Part shown: in pieces, positions 17,690 to 25,892 of the stretch | Layout of the letters: the number at the start of each line of letters is the position of its first letter | Position numbering within the stretch: position 1 is the first letter of the stretch | Origin: Halapricum desulfuricans | Lineage (GTDB): Archaea > Halobacteriota > Halobacteria > Halobacteriales > Haloarculaceae | Direction: 5' to 3' | DNA: 64,000 bases | Assembly (NCBI RefSeq): GCF_017094505.1 | Contig: NZ_CP064787.1 | Location: forward strand, 2,046,001 to 2,110,000 | Notes under the pieces: generated by a model | Told to the model about the DNA's origin: nothing | The model's input: the letters and a program-made list of their open reading frames with translations, nothing else | Databases searched by the model: none | Position numbers and translations under genes: made by a program

Positions 17690-18541
17690 TCAGTCGTCGG
17701 TCTCGTCCGTCACGAACTCGTACAGCTGGTCGCCGGTCACGTCCATCCCCTGGCGGGCGAAGAAGGCGGCGACGTTCTCGCAGTCCCGCTGGAGGAACTC
17801 CTCGGCGTTGGGGTGGTGTTTCGTGACGGCCTGTCCGAGGTCGATCACGACGAGTTGCCCGTCCTGGAAGACGATGTTGTACTCGCTGAGGTCGCCGTGG
17901 ACCAGCCCGGCGTCGTACAGCCGACGCATGTATTCGGCGACGACGTCGTAGGCAGTCTCGGGGTTTTCGACCTGGACCTCGTTGAGCCGCTTTGCGCGGT
18001 CGCCGTCGGTCGCGATGTACTCCATCACGAGGACGTTGCGCTCGACTGCGATCGGGTCCGGGACGCGGACGCCCGCCTTCTTTGCGCGCTTGAGATTGGC
18101 GAACTCCTTGCGGACCCAGGCCATCACGACCTTGCGCTTGTCCTGGCCGATCCCCTCGAAACGCGGGTCTCCGTCGAGATAGCCGCGCATGTCCTTGAAA
18201 TCGCTGGCGTTGATCCGGTAGACCTTGACTGCGACCGTTCGCTCGCCTGCTTTCGCCGTGTAGACGTTTGCCTCCTTGCCCGTCGAGATCGGGCCGCCGA
18301 AGGCGTCGATATGTCCGTCCTGAACGAGCTTGTAGATCGCGGCGTAGGTCGCCTCGTCGAACACCGACTCCTCGAGCTTGAACCGCTCGCTGTCTTTGAT
18401 GCGTTTGCGGAACTCGTTGAACTCCCGATCCCGCCGGCGGGCGATCCGGTCGGCCTCCGTGTCGGCGACGTCGATCTCCTCCCACTCGTCGCCGGGTGAA
18501 TCGACCGCTTCGGGCTCGACGAGCTCGAATTCCTCTGTCAT
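17690..18541 (-). CDS. rio1: Serine protein kinase RIO1
   Basis: Atypical kinase/ATPase needed for late small-subunit ribosome maturation. After an acidic N-terminus, the RIO nucleotide loop STGKEANVY is near residue 87 (RIO1 type; RIO2 has a different loop). VAVKVYRI holds the catalytic Lys near 105, the catalytic loop HGDLSEYN is near 211, and the metal-binding IDLGQAV is near 228. The length of 283 residues is normal. It is transcribed away from pth2, with palindromic element A in the intergenic region. Confidence 0.96.
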   Translation of the reverse strand: MTEEFELVEPEAVDSPGDEWEEIDVADTEADRIARRRDREFNEFRKRIKDSERFKLEESVFDEATYAAIYKLVQDGHIDAFGGPISTGKEANVYTAKAGERTVAVKVYRINASDFKDMRGYLDGDPRFEGIGQDKRKVVMAWVRKEFANLKRAKKAGVRVPDPIAVERNVLVMEYIATDGDRAKRLNEVQVENPETAYDVVAEYMRRLYDAGLVHGDLSEYNIVFQDGQLVVIDLGQAVTKHHPNAEEFLQRDCENVAAFFARQGMDVTGDQLYEFVTDETDD

Positions 18542-18628
18542 CTACTCGCCCGTTGGTCGCCAGCGACCAAAAGAACCGGGTCTGTTTCCGCGATCGATCG
18601 AAGAGCGGTGCCGTGCTCCGTCCGGAGG

Positions 18629-18700
18629 ATAGTGATCACCGTACGGTGTGACCGCGCACTTCGTGCGGTCGACCCGAAAGGACCGTACGGTAATCACGAT
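18629..18700. repeat. Palindromic intergenic element A
   Basis: Outer arms 18629-18647 and 18682-18700 are inverted repeats (17 of 19 positions match). An inner hairpin at 18650-18670 has gaccgc/gcggtc sides. The reverse complement aligns with element B (27289-27370) at equal spacing around the shared core tcgaccgcacg and gcggtcacaccg. It lies between the divergent rio1 and pth2 genes. It has no coding capacity and no transposase, so it is MITE-like or a conserved regulatory palindrome. Confidence 0.75.
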
Positions 18701-18708
18701 AGGCAGGC

Positions 18709-18716
18709 ATTTATTT
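18709..18716 (+). promoter_or_regulatory. TATA box of pth2
   Basis: atttattt lies 22-29 bases upstream of the ATG at 18738, giving a leaderless mRNA. It starts 9 bases after the end of palindromic element A, so that element sits exactly where an upstream activator or repressor would bind. Confidence 0.65.
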
Positions 18717-18737
18717 CGCGCTCGTCTCATATCGGAC

Positions 18738-19076
18738 ATGAAACAGGCCATCGTCGCCCGCGCGGACCTGAACATGGGCGAAGGGAAACTGGCGGCGCAG
18801 GTTGCCCACGCCTCGCTGTCGGCCTACGAGGACGCGACAGCGAGCGCACGCAAAGAGTGGAAAGGGAGCGGTCAGAAGAAGATCGTCCTGCAGGCCGACG
18901 GCGAGTCCCGGCTGTTCGAACTCGCCGAAAAGGCCGAGACGGAGGGTATCCCTCACGCGATCGTCCGGGACGCCGGCCACACGCAACTCGATCCCGGGAC
19001 CGTCACCGCGCTGGCGGTCGGGCCCGCGGCCGACGATCGCGTCGACGCCGTCACCGGCGATCTACAGCTCTACTAG
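18738..19076 (+). CDS. pth: Peptidyl-tRNA hydrolase, archaeal type (Pth2)
   Basis: Releases tRNA from peptidyl-tRNA that drops off ribosomes. A 112-residue single-domain protein with Pth2 motifs: [14 protein letters not shown] (catalytic-site Lys and Gln/His) near residues 12-25, [10 protein letters not shown] near 47, and the C-terminal [20 protein letters not shown] near 78-98. The length matches family norms. The ATG at 18738 is fixed by the TATA box and conserved [11 protein letters not shown] start. It is followed closely by the proteasome alpha gene. Confidence 0.95.
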   Translation: MKQAIVARADLNMGEGKLAAQVAHASLSAYEDATASARKEWKGSGQKKIVLQADGESRLFELAEKAETEGIPHAIVRDAGHTQLDPGTVTALAVGPAADDRVDAVTGDLQLY

Positions 19077-19095
19077 CGACCGCAACCCAACCAAA

Positions 19096-19104
19096 TACTT
19101 ATAC
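19096..19104 (+). promoter_or_regulatory. TATA-like box for the proteasome genes
   Basis: tacttatac sits about 55-63 bases before the psmA ATG at 19159, giving a short leader of about 30 bases. A second AT-rich box (agatttatg, about 19114-19122) is closer. The region contains no stem-loop that I could find. Confidence 0.5.
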
Positions 19105-19158
19105 CTTTCTAAAAGATTTATGTATGTCGCCCCCTAACCCGGAGTGAACACCGACACA

Positions 19159-19902
19159 ATGCAAGGAAACCACGAACAGCAGGCCTACGACCGGGGAATC
19201 ACTATCTTCTCGCCGGACGGGCGGCTCTATCAGGTCGAGTACGCCCGGGAAGCGGTCAAGCGCGGCAGCGCCAGCGTCGGCGTCCGCACGCCCGAGGGCG
19301 TCGTCCTGGCGGCCGACCGGCGGGCCCGATCCCCGCTCATCGAGGAGGAGAGCATCGAGAAGATCCACGGCGTCGACGACCACGTCGCGCTCGCGAGCGC
19401 GGGCCACGTCGCCGACGCGCGCAAACTCATCGACTTCGCCCGGCGCCGGGCACAGGTCGAGAAACTGCGCTACGACGAGTCGATCGGCGTCGAGACGCTG
19501 ACGAAAGCCGTGACCGATCACATCCAGGAGTACACCCAGACCGGCGGCGCGCGCCCGTTCGGCGTCGCGCTTCTGGTCGGCGGCGTCGAGAACGGCGAGC
19601 CGCGCCTGTTCGAGACCGACCCCTCGGGCACGCCCTACGAGTGGCAGGCGACCGCCATCGGCGGCGGGCGCGAGGACATCCAGTCGCATCTCGAAGACAA
19701 CTACGAGGACGACCTCTCGCTGGAGGAGGGCATCGGGCTGGCGCTGGAAGCGATCGCGGAGGCCAGCGACGACGGCATCACGGCCTCGGGCGTCGAACTG
19801 ACGACGATCGCCGCCGAGTCCGGCCGGGTCGAGCCGGTCACCGAGGAGACGATCGCCGACCACATCGAGGACCGCGACCTCGGAGGTGAGGACGATGAAT
19901 AA
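19159..19902 (+). CDS. psmA: Proteasome alpha subunit
   Basis: Forms the outer rings of the 20S proteasome that gate substrate entry. A 247-residue protein starting MQGNHEQQAYDRGITIFSPD. The YDRGITIFSPDGRLYQVEYA stretch is the alpha-subunit N-terminal signature including the gating residues, and ARPFGVALLVGG is near residue 131. The ATG at 19159 was chosen over an upstream GTG at 19144 because it matches the conserved MQG N-terminus. An acidic C-terminus ends in EDDE. It overlaps psmB by 8 bases. Confidence 0.97.
   Translation: MQGNHEQQAYDRGITIFSPDGRLYQVEYAREAVKRGSASVGVRTPEGVVLAADRRARSPLIEEESIEKIHGVDDHVALASAGHVADARKLIDFARRRAQVEKLRYDESIGVETLTKAVTDHIQEYTQTGGARPFGVALLVGGVENGEPRLFETDPSGTPYEWQATAIGGGREDIQSHLEDNYEDDLSLEEGIGLALEAIAEASDDGITASGVELTTIAAESGRVEPVTEETIADHIEDRDLGGEDDE
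19882..19890 (+). promoter_or_regulatory. Shine-Dalgarno deciding the psmB start
   Basis: ggaggtgag within the end of psmA is correctly spaced for the ATG at 19895. An in-frame GTG at 19886 overlaps this site and is therefore rejected. psmB is translated from an internal ribosome binding site inside psmA. Confidence 0.75.
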
Positions 19903-20572
19903 CGACTTTGCCCCCTACGAACCCGAACTGGGCGGCTTCGAGGACGTCCCCGAAGCCGACGACGAACCGGTCGCCAAGACCGGGACGACGACCGTCGGCA
20001 TCGCGACCGAGGACGGCGTCGTGATCGCGACGGACAAGCGCGCCAGCCTCGGCGGACGGTTCGTCTCGAACAAGAACGTCCAGAAGGTCGAACAGATCCA
20101 CCCGACGGCCGCGCTCACGCTCGTCGGCAGCGTCGGCGGTGCCCAGTCGTTCATCCGCTCGCTGCGCGTCGAGTCGAACCTCTATGAGTCGCGCCGCGAC
20201 GAGCCGATGAGCATCCACGCGCTGGCGACGCTCGCTGGCAACTTCGCCCGCGGCGGGCCGTTTATCGCGATCAACCCGATCCTGGGCGGCGTCGACGAGG
20301 AGGGGAGCCACGTCTACAGCATCGACCCCGCCGGCGGCGTCATGGAAGACGACTACACCGTCACCGGCAGCGGGATGCAACTGGCCCACGGTGCGCTCGA
20401 AGGCGAGTACAGCGAGGACCTCTCGATCGAGGAGGCCCGGACGCTGGCCGCGCGTGCGGTCCACGCCGCCACCGAGCGCGACACCGGCTCCGGCAACGGC
20501 ATCTTCGTCGCCGAAGTCACCGAGGAGGGCGTCGAGATCGAAGACTACGACGACGTCACCGAGTTGCTGTAG
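19895..20572 (+). CDS. psmB: Proteasome beta subunit (catalytic)
   Basis: N-terminal nucleophile hydrolase of the inner rings of the 20S proteasome. A 225-residue precursor with an acidic propeptide of 30 residues. Autocleavage is expected before Thr31 (AKTG then TTTVGIATEDG). The active-site Asp and Lys of ATDKRAS lie near residues 46-49, and GSGMQLAHGALE and the Asp/Ser network are present downstream. It is translationally coupled to psmA through an 8-base overlap. The following gene is SRAP, 75 bases downstream on the same strand. Confidence 0.97.
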   Translation: MNNDFAPYEPELGGFEDVPEADDEPVAKTGTTTVGIATEDGVVIATDKRASLGGRFVSNKNVQKVEQIHPTAALTLVGSVGGAQSFIRSLRVESNLYESRRDEPMSIHALATLAGNFARGGPFIAINPILGGVDEEGSHVYSIDPAGGVMEDDYTVTGSGMQLAHGALEGEYSEDLSIEEARTLAARAVHAATERDTGSGNGIFVAEVTEEGVEIEDYDDVTELL

Positions 20573-20647
20573 CGACGCCGTCGCGTTTCGGACTCCGTTT
20601 CTGCGAGTGGCGACGCCCCTATTGGCCGGCAGTCCCAACGCCGGGAT

Positions 20648-21319
20648 ATGTGTGGCCGGACCTCGCTGTTCACTCCGCAGTCGCACCTCGAAGCGCGCTT
20701 CGACGCGAGGGCGGCGGAGACGCTCGAACCGCGGTACAACATCGCGCCCCGGGAGGAACTGGCCGTCATCCGCAACGATTCGCCCGGGACGATCGACCTG
20801 CTGGAGTGGGGCTTGCTCCCCTCGTGGGCCGACCCCGACGACGCCACGCGGCCGATCAACGCCCGCGCGGAGACGATTTCCGAGAAGCCGGCCTTCGCCG
20901 AGGCCTTCGAGCGGCGGCGGTGTCTCGTGCTCGCGGACGGCTTCTACGAGTGGGCCGACACCCGCGGCGGGAGCCAGCCCTACCGCGTCGAGCGGACCGA
21001 CGGCGAGCCCTTCGCGATGGCCGGGCTGTTCGAGCGCCGCGAGGGCGAGCGCGGGATCGAGGAGACCGTCGCCGTCGTCACGACCGAGCCGAACGCGGTC
21101 GTCGAACCACTGCACCACCGGATGGCTGTCGTCCTTGATCCCGAACAACAACGGCGATGGCTCTCGACGGCCGATCGGTCAGTGCTCGACGCGCCATCGG
21201 CCGAAGAGTGGCGCGCCTACCCCGTCTCGGCGCGAGTCAACGATCCGACCAACGACGGTCCGGGCGTCCTCGAGGAGGTCGAGCCCGCCACCCAGACCGG
21301 ACTCGACGAGTTCGCGTAG
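20648..21319 (+). CDS. SRAP/HMCES-type protein (abasic-site DNA-protein crosslinker)
   Basis: Family proteins covalently trap abasic sites in single-stranded DNA through Cys2. All key residues are present: catalytic Cys2 (MCGRTSLF), Asn in PINARAET near residue 75, Glu in GFYEWAD near 100, and the His in PLHHRMAVVL near 158. The 223-residue length is typical (YedK and human HMCES relatives). It lies 75 bases after psmB in the same direction and may share the transcript. The 'SOS response-associated peptidase' label is historical. Confidence 0.92.
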   Translation: MCGRTSLFTPQSHLEARFDARAAETLEPRYNIAPREELAVIRNDSPGTIDLLEWGLLPSWADPDDATRPINARAETISEKPAFAEAFERRRCLVLADGFYEWADTRGGSQPYRVERTDGEPFAMAGLFERREGERGIEETVAVVTTEPNAVVEPLHHRMAVVLDPEQQRRWLSTADRSVLDAPSAEEWRAYPVSARVNDPTNDGPGVLEEVEPATQTGLDEFA

Positions 21320-21405
21320 TGGTGTGCGGTCGGGCCGCGCGGGCGAGATGACGATACTCGATCTGTTCCGATATCATTATTAACGTTCCTGAAGAATAAC
21401 GAGAT

Positions 21406-21603
21406 ATGAGCGGAATCCACCACGCGCCGCAGGAAGGGTCGTTCGACAGTGAAGATCCGACGCGGGGGACGGTGCGGGTGGCCCGCGACGGCGACGAGGT
21501 GACGCTGTATCTCGACGCGCCGGGGATGACCGACGACGACCGCGCGACACACTGGCTCACTGCCGACGCCAGTGACGCGTACTCGCTCGAAGCGATGCGG
21601 TGA
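21406..21603 (+). CDS. Small haloarchaeal protein, function unknown
   Basis: A 65-residue acidic protein (MSGIHHAPQEGSF to DAYSLEAMR). It has a strand-like VRVARDGDEVTLYLDA and an ending WLTADASDAYSLEAMR that recurs in a family I associate with DUF7511 (unverified). A TATA-like tattattaa (about 21373-21381) lies about 25 bases upstream, supporting a real leaderless gene. It converges on tfb. No function can be proposed. Confidence 0.65.
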   Translation: MSGIHHAPQEGSFDSEDPTRGTVRVARDGDEVTLYLDAPGMTDDDRATHWLTADASDAYSLEAMR

Positions 21604-21614
21604 CGTCGTTCGGA

Positions 21615-22610
21615 CTAAGCGACCTGTTCGGCTTGCTCGTGAGCGTCGAGTAGTTCCTGGTAGCGGTTGCGGATCGTCACCTCGCTGACGTCGGTTTCCT
21701 CGGCGATCGTCTGCTGGGTGATCCGCTCGTTGCTCAACAGCGCGCCGGCGTACAGCGCGCCGGCGGCCAGTCCGACGGGCGATTTCCCGGAGTGGATACC
21801 CCGGGATTTGCCCGTTTCGAGGAGCTCGCGTGCCCGGCGCTCGACCGCTTCCGATACCTCGAGTTCGGAGGCGAACCGGGGGAGGTACTTCGCCGGATCG
21901 GCCGGTTCGATCGCTAGCCCGAGTTCGCGGGCGAGGTATCGGTAGGCGCGAGCGTACTCCTGACGGTCGACGCGGCTGATCGGCTGGAACTCGTCGAGAC
22001 TCCGGGGCGTGCCGCCCTGTCGCGCAGCGGCGTACAGCGACCCTGTCGCCATCGCCTCGATCGATCGGCCGGGCAACAGGTCGTCGTACAGCGCCTTTCG
22101 GTAGATGACTCCCGCCGTTTCCCGGACGTTCTCGGGCAGCCCCAGCGCCGAGGCCATGCGGTCGATCTCACCCAGTGCCTGTTTGAGATTGCGCTCGCGG
22201 GCGCTTTTGGCCCGAAACCGCTCGTCCCAGGTCCGGAGCCGGACCATCTGTGAGCGCTTGCGCGCCGACAGTGCCGATCCGCTGGCGTCGCTGTCCTTCC
22301 AGTCGATCTTCGTCGACAGGCCCTTGTCGTGGAGCGTCTTCGTCGAGGGCGCGCCGACCCGGGACTTCTGGTCGCGCTCGCGGGAATCGAACGCCCGCCA
22401 CTCCGGTCCGTGGTCGATCATGTCGTCTTCGATGACGACACCACACTCCTCACAGACGGTCTCGCCGCGCTTCTCGACTGTGATCCCCGTCGCGCCACAC
22501 TCCGGACAGGTCAGTTCGTCGCTGTCTTCGGTCTCCTGCTCGCTTTGCGTTCGTTCGCGTGCGGTTCGAGTCTGTGCGTGCGCTCGGAATCTGGTGTTGG
22601 TCTCTGACAT
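21615..22610 (-). CDS. tfb: Transcription initiation factor TFIIB (TFB)
   Basis: Recruits RNA polymerase to TBP-bound promoters. Residues about 34-60 form the zinc ribbon (CPECGA and CEECGVV). The B-finger/linker (GPEWRAFDS) follows, then two cyclin-like repeats from about residue 135 to 325, ending in an HTH that contacts the BRE (TQQTIAEETDVSEVTIRNRY near 300). The length of 331 residues is slightly above the usual 300-320 because of a charged N-terminal extension. Halobacteria carry several TFBs, and which paralogue this is cannot be told. It is divergent from a TrmB regulator gene. Confidence 0.96.
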   Translation of the reverse strand: MSETNTRFRAHAQTRTARERTQSEQETEDSDELTCPECGATGITVEKRGETVCEECGVVIEDDMIDHGPEWRAFDSRERDQKSRVGAPSTKTLHDKGLSTKIDWKDSDASGSALSARKRSQMVRLRTWDERFRAKSARERNLKQALGEIDRMASALGLPENVRETAGVIYRKALYDDLLPGRSIEAMATGSLYAAARQGGTPRSLDEFQPISRVDRQEYARAYRYLARELGLAIEPADPAKYLPRFASELEVSEAVERRARELLETGKSRGIHSGKSPVGLAAGALYAGALLSNERITQQTIAEETDVSEVTIRNRYQELLDAHEQAEQVA

Positions 22611-22648
22611 CGTCTATCTATCTCGCTCAGGTCCGGCCCCGAGCATTT

Positions 22649-22665
22649 TTTTCTATCGTAGAAAA
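22649..22665. promoter_or_regulatory. Palindrome in the tfb/trmB intergenic region
   Basis: TTTTCTA-TCG-TAGAAAA is a perfect 7-base inverted repeat starting about 40 bases upstream of the tfb ATG, near its core promoter. A similar half-site tagtagaaaa recurs at 22761-22770, about 60 bases upstream of the TrmB gene. Together they look like an operator for one of the two divergently transcribed regulators. The regulator is unidentified. Confidence 0.5.
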
Positions 22666-22829
22666 TGGACTGTTACGATATAAATCTGACCCTCCCGGCA
22701 ACGGGTCCGTAATTCGATCGTCACTCTGGGTTCTGTAGGCGCTTCGTAGCCTTTCGAGGATAGTAGAAAAATCAAAGCGATTTTACCGATCCCACGCGAA
22801 AGGCGCGCAGATCAGCGGGGCGTCCACCA

Positions 22830-23663
22830 ATGACAAAACGAACATCATCGGACGGCATCGACGCGGTGGTCGAAGAGTCCGTCGAGTTGCTCCAGGGGTT
22901 CGAACTGACCGAATACGAGGCCAAGAGTTTCGTCGCGTTGTCGCGCATTTCGACCGGGACGGCCAAAGAAGTCGCGGAGGTCGCCGACATCCCGCAGGCG
23001 CGAGTCTACGACTGCATGGAGACCTTACACGACCGCGGGTTGGTCGACATCCAGCAGTCGACGCCGCGGCGGTTTCGCGCGTCTGAACCCGAGGAAGCGG
23101 TCGCGACGCTTCAGCGACAGTACATGGACCGGCTCGATCGCCTCCGGGAGTTGTTTCCGCGGCTAGAATCGCCGGACCGCGAGGACGAGAGCGTCGACGT
23201 TTGGGTAATGGAAGGGTCGACCGAGGTGAGCGAGCGACTCCGGGAACTCGCTTCTGCTGCCGAAGACGAGGTCCTGCTCGCGCTGGCCGTCGAGGAGTTG
23301 CTCACCGACGAACTTCTGGGGGCACTCGACGACGCCGCCGAGCGCGGGGTGTCGGTCGTCGTCGGATCGCCGGGCGAACCGATCCGCGACCGGGTGGCGG
23401 CGACCGCGGCGACCGCCCGGGTCGTCGAGACCTGGACCTGGTGGGAGGCCTACCCCGTTCGACCCGGTGCCGTCAGTGCCGTGTTGATGGTCGACGGCGA
23501 GTCGATGCTGGTCAGCGCCGACGCGGCGTCGGCGCTGCCCGGCGTGAGCAACCATCGCGCGGTCTGGACCGACAGCGAGCGCGCCCCGCTGGTGAAGATG
23601 TTGCGACCGCTGCTCGCACGCGCAGTCGATCCGTCCGGTGTCGACAGCTTCGCGAGCCCCTGA
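22830..23663 (+). CDS. TrmB family transcriptional regulator
   Basis: A 277-residue regulator. The N-terminal winged helix (LTEYEAKSFVALSRI, IPQARVYDCMETLHDRGLV) at about residues 25-75 is the classic TrmB helix-turn-helix. A coiled coil (YMDRLDRLRELFPRL) and a C-terminal ligand or effector domain follow, with VWVMEGSTEVSERL near 128. In Halobacteria TrmB paralogues sense sugars and switch between glycolysis and gluconeogenesis, but this one lacks an obvious sugar-binding signature, so its effector is unknown. Divergent from tfb. Confidence 0.88.
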   Translation: MTKRTSSDGIDAVVEESVELLQGFELTEYEAKSFVALSRISTGTAKEVAEVADIPQARVYDCMETLHDRGLVDIQQSTPRRFRASEPEEAVATLQRQYMDRLDRLRELFPRLESPDREDESVDVWVMEGSTEVSERLRELASAAEDEVLLALAVEELLTDELLGALDDAAERGVSVVVGSPGEPIRDRVAATAATARVVETWTWWEAYPVRPGAVSAVLMVDGESMLVSADAASALPGVSNHRAVWTDSERAPLVKMLRPLLARAVDPSGVDSFASP

Positions 23664-23719
23664 TTTCGTCCGGACCGCCGGCCCCGCGAGTTCCCGCCTG
23701 TCGCTGCGGAGCGTCCGCC

Positions 23720-25057
23720 CTACCGCTGGTGGAGCGTCATCGGCATCCCGCCGCGCGGATGGGCCGTCAGCGACGGGAGGAGGTCGAGTTCCCCCTCGCG
23801 GTCGGTGTCGAGACTGAACTCGCGGGCGACGGTTGTCAGGATGACCTGTGCCTCAAGCATCGCGAGGTGCTTGCCGATACAGTGGCGTGGCCCGCCCCCG
23901 AACGGGAAGTACGCGAACCGGGGTCGATCGCTCTGGTCGAGCCAGCGGTCCGGCTCGAACCGATCGGGCTCGTCCCAGAAGTCGGGCGACCGATGGACCG
24001 CCCACTGTGGCAGCATGACTGCCGATTCTTTCGGGACGCGGTAGCCGCCGAGTTCGACGTCTCGGGTCGGCTGACGGAACATCACGTAGACGGGCGGGTA
24101 TAGCCGCATCGACTCCTGGATCACCCGCTCGATGAGGTCCAGTTCCCGGACGGCCTCAAACGTGACCGGCCCCTCGACGGCGTCGGCTTCGGCCTGAACC
24201 GCCCGCTCGATTTCCGGGTGGTTCGCCAGCAGATACCAGCTGTAGGTCAGCGTCAGTGCCGTCGTGTCGTGTCCGGCTAGAAGCATCGTGACGACCTCGT
24301 CGCGCAGCTGCTTGGCGGACTGCTCGCCGCGGTTGCGCGCCCGCAACAGAATCGACAACACGTCCATCGGCGGATCCTCGTCGTCCTCGTGACCCTCGGA
24401 CCCGCGACGCTCGGCGACGATTTCCGAGACGACCCTGTCAAGTTCGTCCAGAGCTGCCTGGTATCTGCGGTTGTCCGGCGTCGGGACCCAGTCGGGCGTG
24501 ATGAACCGGATCGGATCGGGTTCGAACCGGGCGCCGATCGGCTCGAGGTTCTCCCGGATCGTCTCGCGCTGGCCGTGGGTTAGCTCCACGTCCAGCATGA
24601 GGTCACAGATAACGTCCAGTGTCACCTGAGTCATCTCCAGTTCGATATCGCGACTGTTCCCGTCCTGCCACGTATCGACCATCGCCTGTGCGTGACCGGC
24701 GATGGTGTCGGTAAACTGGCCCAGCCGCGTCATCGCGAACGCCGGGTTGGCGAGCTCGCGCTGGCGCTGCCAGACGTCACCTTCGCTCAACAGCAGTCCA
24801 TCTCCGAGGAGGTCACCGATCGCGTCGTCCTGAAAATCGGGTTTGATATAATCGTCCGCATCGGCGACGAGTACCCGCTGAATCTCGTCGGGGTCGGTGA
24901 GCATGTACGTCTCCAGCGGGCCGAGGTCCAGACTGACGACGTCACCGTACGATCGTTCGCACGCCGTCAGAAACCGGAACGGATCGTCTGCGTACTGCCT
25001 GGCGTTGCCAAACAGCGGCTCGCCTTTCGGCCGTGGCGGAGTCGGGCGCATCACCAT
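23720..25057 (-). CDS. Cytochrome P450
   Basis: Haem-thiolate monooxygenase of 445 residues. The oxygen-binding I-helix motif AGHDTTALT is near residue 255, the K-helix ExxR is in QESMRLYPP near 312, and the haem Cys lies in FGGGPRHCIGKH near 391. The N-terminus (MVMRPTPPRPKGEPLFG) has no membrane anchor, so it is soluble. The start at 25057 (alternatively 25051) removes a non-homologous upstream reading. The redox partner and substrate are unknown, and no ferredoxin gene is adjacent. Confidence 0.94.
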   Translation of the reverse strand: MVMRPTPPRPKGEPLFGNARQYADDPFRFLTACERSYGDVVSLDLGPLETYMLTDPDEIQRVLVADADDYIKPDFQDDAIGDLLGDGLLLSEGDVWQRQRELANPAFAMTRLGQFTDTIAGHAQAMVDTWQDGNSRDIELEMTQVTLDVICDLMLDVELTHGQRETIRENLEPIGARFEPDPIRFITPDWVPTPDNRRYQAALDELDRVVSEIVAERRGSEGHEDDEDPPMDVLSILLRARNRGEQSAKQLRDEVVTMLLAGHDTTALTLTYSWYLLANHPEIERAVQAEADAVEGPVTFEAVRELDLIERVIQESMRLYPPVYVMFRQPTRDVELGGYRVPKESAVMLPQWAVHRSPDFWDEPDRFEPDRWLDQSDRPRFAYFPFGGGPRHCIGKHLAMLEAQVILTTVAREFSLDTDREGELDLLPSLTAHPRGGMPMTLHQR

Positions 25058-25183
25058 CTGAACGGGCTCGATCGTGATAAGCCCCCGCACAGCGGCTAGT
25101 ATCGAGGTTTCATCGTAGCATACGAGACAGTTTCGTTCGTTGCTCTGTCCGCCGTCGGCCGCACGGCGCCGCCCGGACAACGC

Positions 25184-25810
25184 CTACAGACTGTCGAGCC
25201 GATCGACGCGGTGGTCTGCGAGAACGCAGTGGCCGCGCTCGGCGGGATCGAACCGTTCGACGTGTGCCGCGTCGAGGCCGGCGTTCCAGGCCGCACCGAC
25301 GTCAGACGGACTGTCACCGACGAGGATCGTCTCCCCGTCGCCGGAGACGCCGAGGTCATCGAGCGCCCGGTAGACCGGGCCCGGGTCGGGTTTCCAGCCG
25401 ATGTCCTCGCCACAGCAGACGACGGCGTCGAACCAGTCCGCGATCTCGAGCCGATCGAGCACGGCCTCGGTCAGCGGCGGCTGGCTGTGGGTGACGACGC
25501 CGACCGGCCCCTCGAGTTCGGCGAGCAGCCGTTCGGCGTCGTCATAGAGGTAGGTCGCTTCTGCGCGGCGGACGGGGTCTTCGACCTCGTGAAAGAGCTC
25601 CCAGAACGGGTCGGGGTCGAGCCCCCACTGACGGAGTTGCGCGTTGCGCGAGCCGCCGAACCCGTGCCAGAGCGTCGTCACTTCGGCCTCGGAGAACTCA
25701 CGGCCGAGGCGGTCGCCGATCTCGTCGAAAACCCGCCGTGGGTGAGCGGGATCGACGTCGACCAGCGTCCCGTCGAGATCGAACAGCCACGCGTCGTAGG
25801 CGCTCGCCAT
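25184..25810 (-). CDS. HAD superfamily hydrolase
   Basis: A 208-residue phosphatase-like protein. Motif I is DLDGTLVDVD near residue 8, motif II is the Thr/Ser of VGVVTHSQPP near 98, motif III is the Lys of GWKPDPG, and motif IV is ILVGDSPSDVG near 165. The all-helical cap suggests a phosphoglycolate-phosphatase-like type C1 HAD. The start at 25810 is the last Met before motif I. A phosphatase for a sugar phosphate or phosphoglycolate is likely, but specificity is not readable. It precedes the CinA-like gene in divergent orientation. Confidence 0.85.
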   Translation of the reverse strand: MASAYDAWLFDLDGTLVDVDPAHPRRVFDEIGDRLGREFSEAEVTTLWHGFGGSRNAQLRQWGLDPDPFWELFHEVEDPVRRAEATYLYDDAERLLAELEGPVGVVTHSQPPLTEAVLDRLEIADWFDAVVCCGEDIGWKPDPGPVYRALDDLGVSGDGETILVGDSPSDVGAAWNAGLDAAHVERFDPAERGHCVLADHRVDRLDSL

Positions 25811-25892
25811 CGGACCGATCGATAGGCGGCCGTCGAGTAAGAGCGTTGCGCCGGGAGAAACCTTGAGGGCGATCGAGTCCTCACGCCAGATA

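Noticed and set aside
18629-18700. Element A as a simple rho-independent terminator for rio1
   Set aside because: It lies upstream of both neighbouring genes (divergent rio1 and pth2), so it cannot terminate rio1; a regulatory or MITE-like role is more likely.
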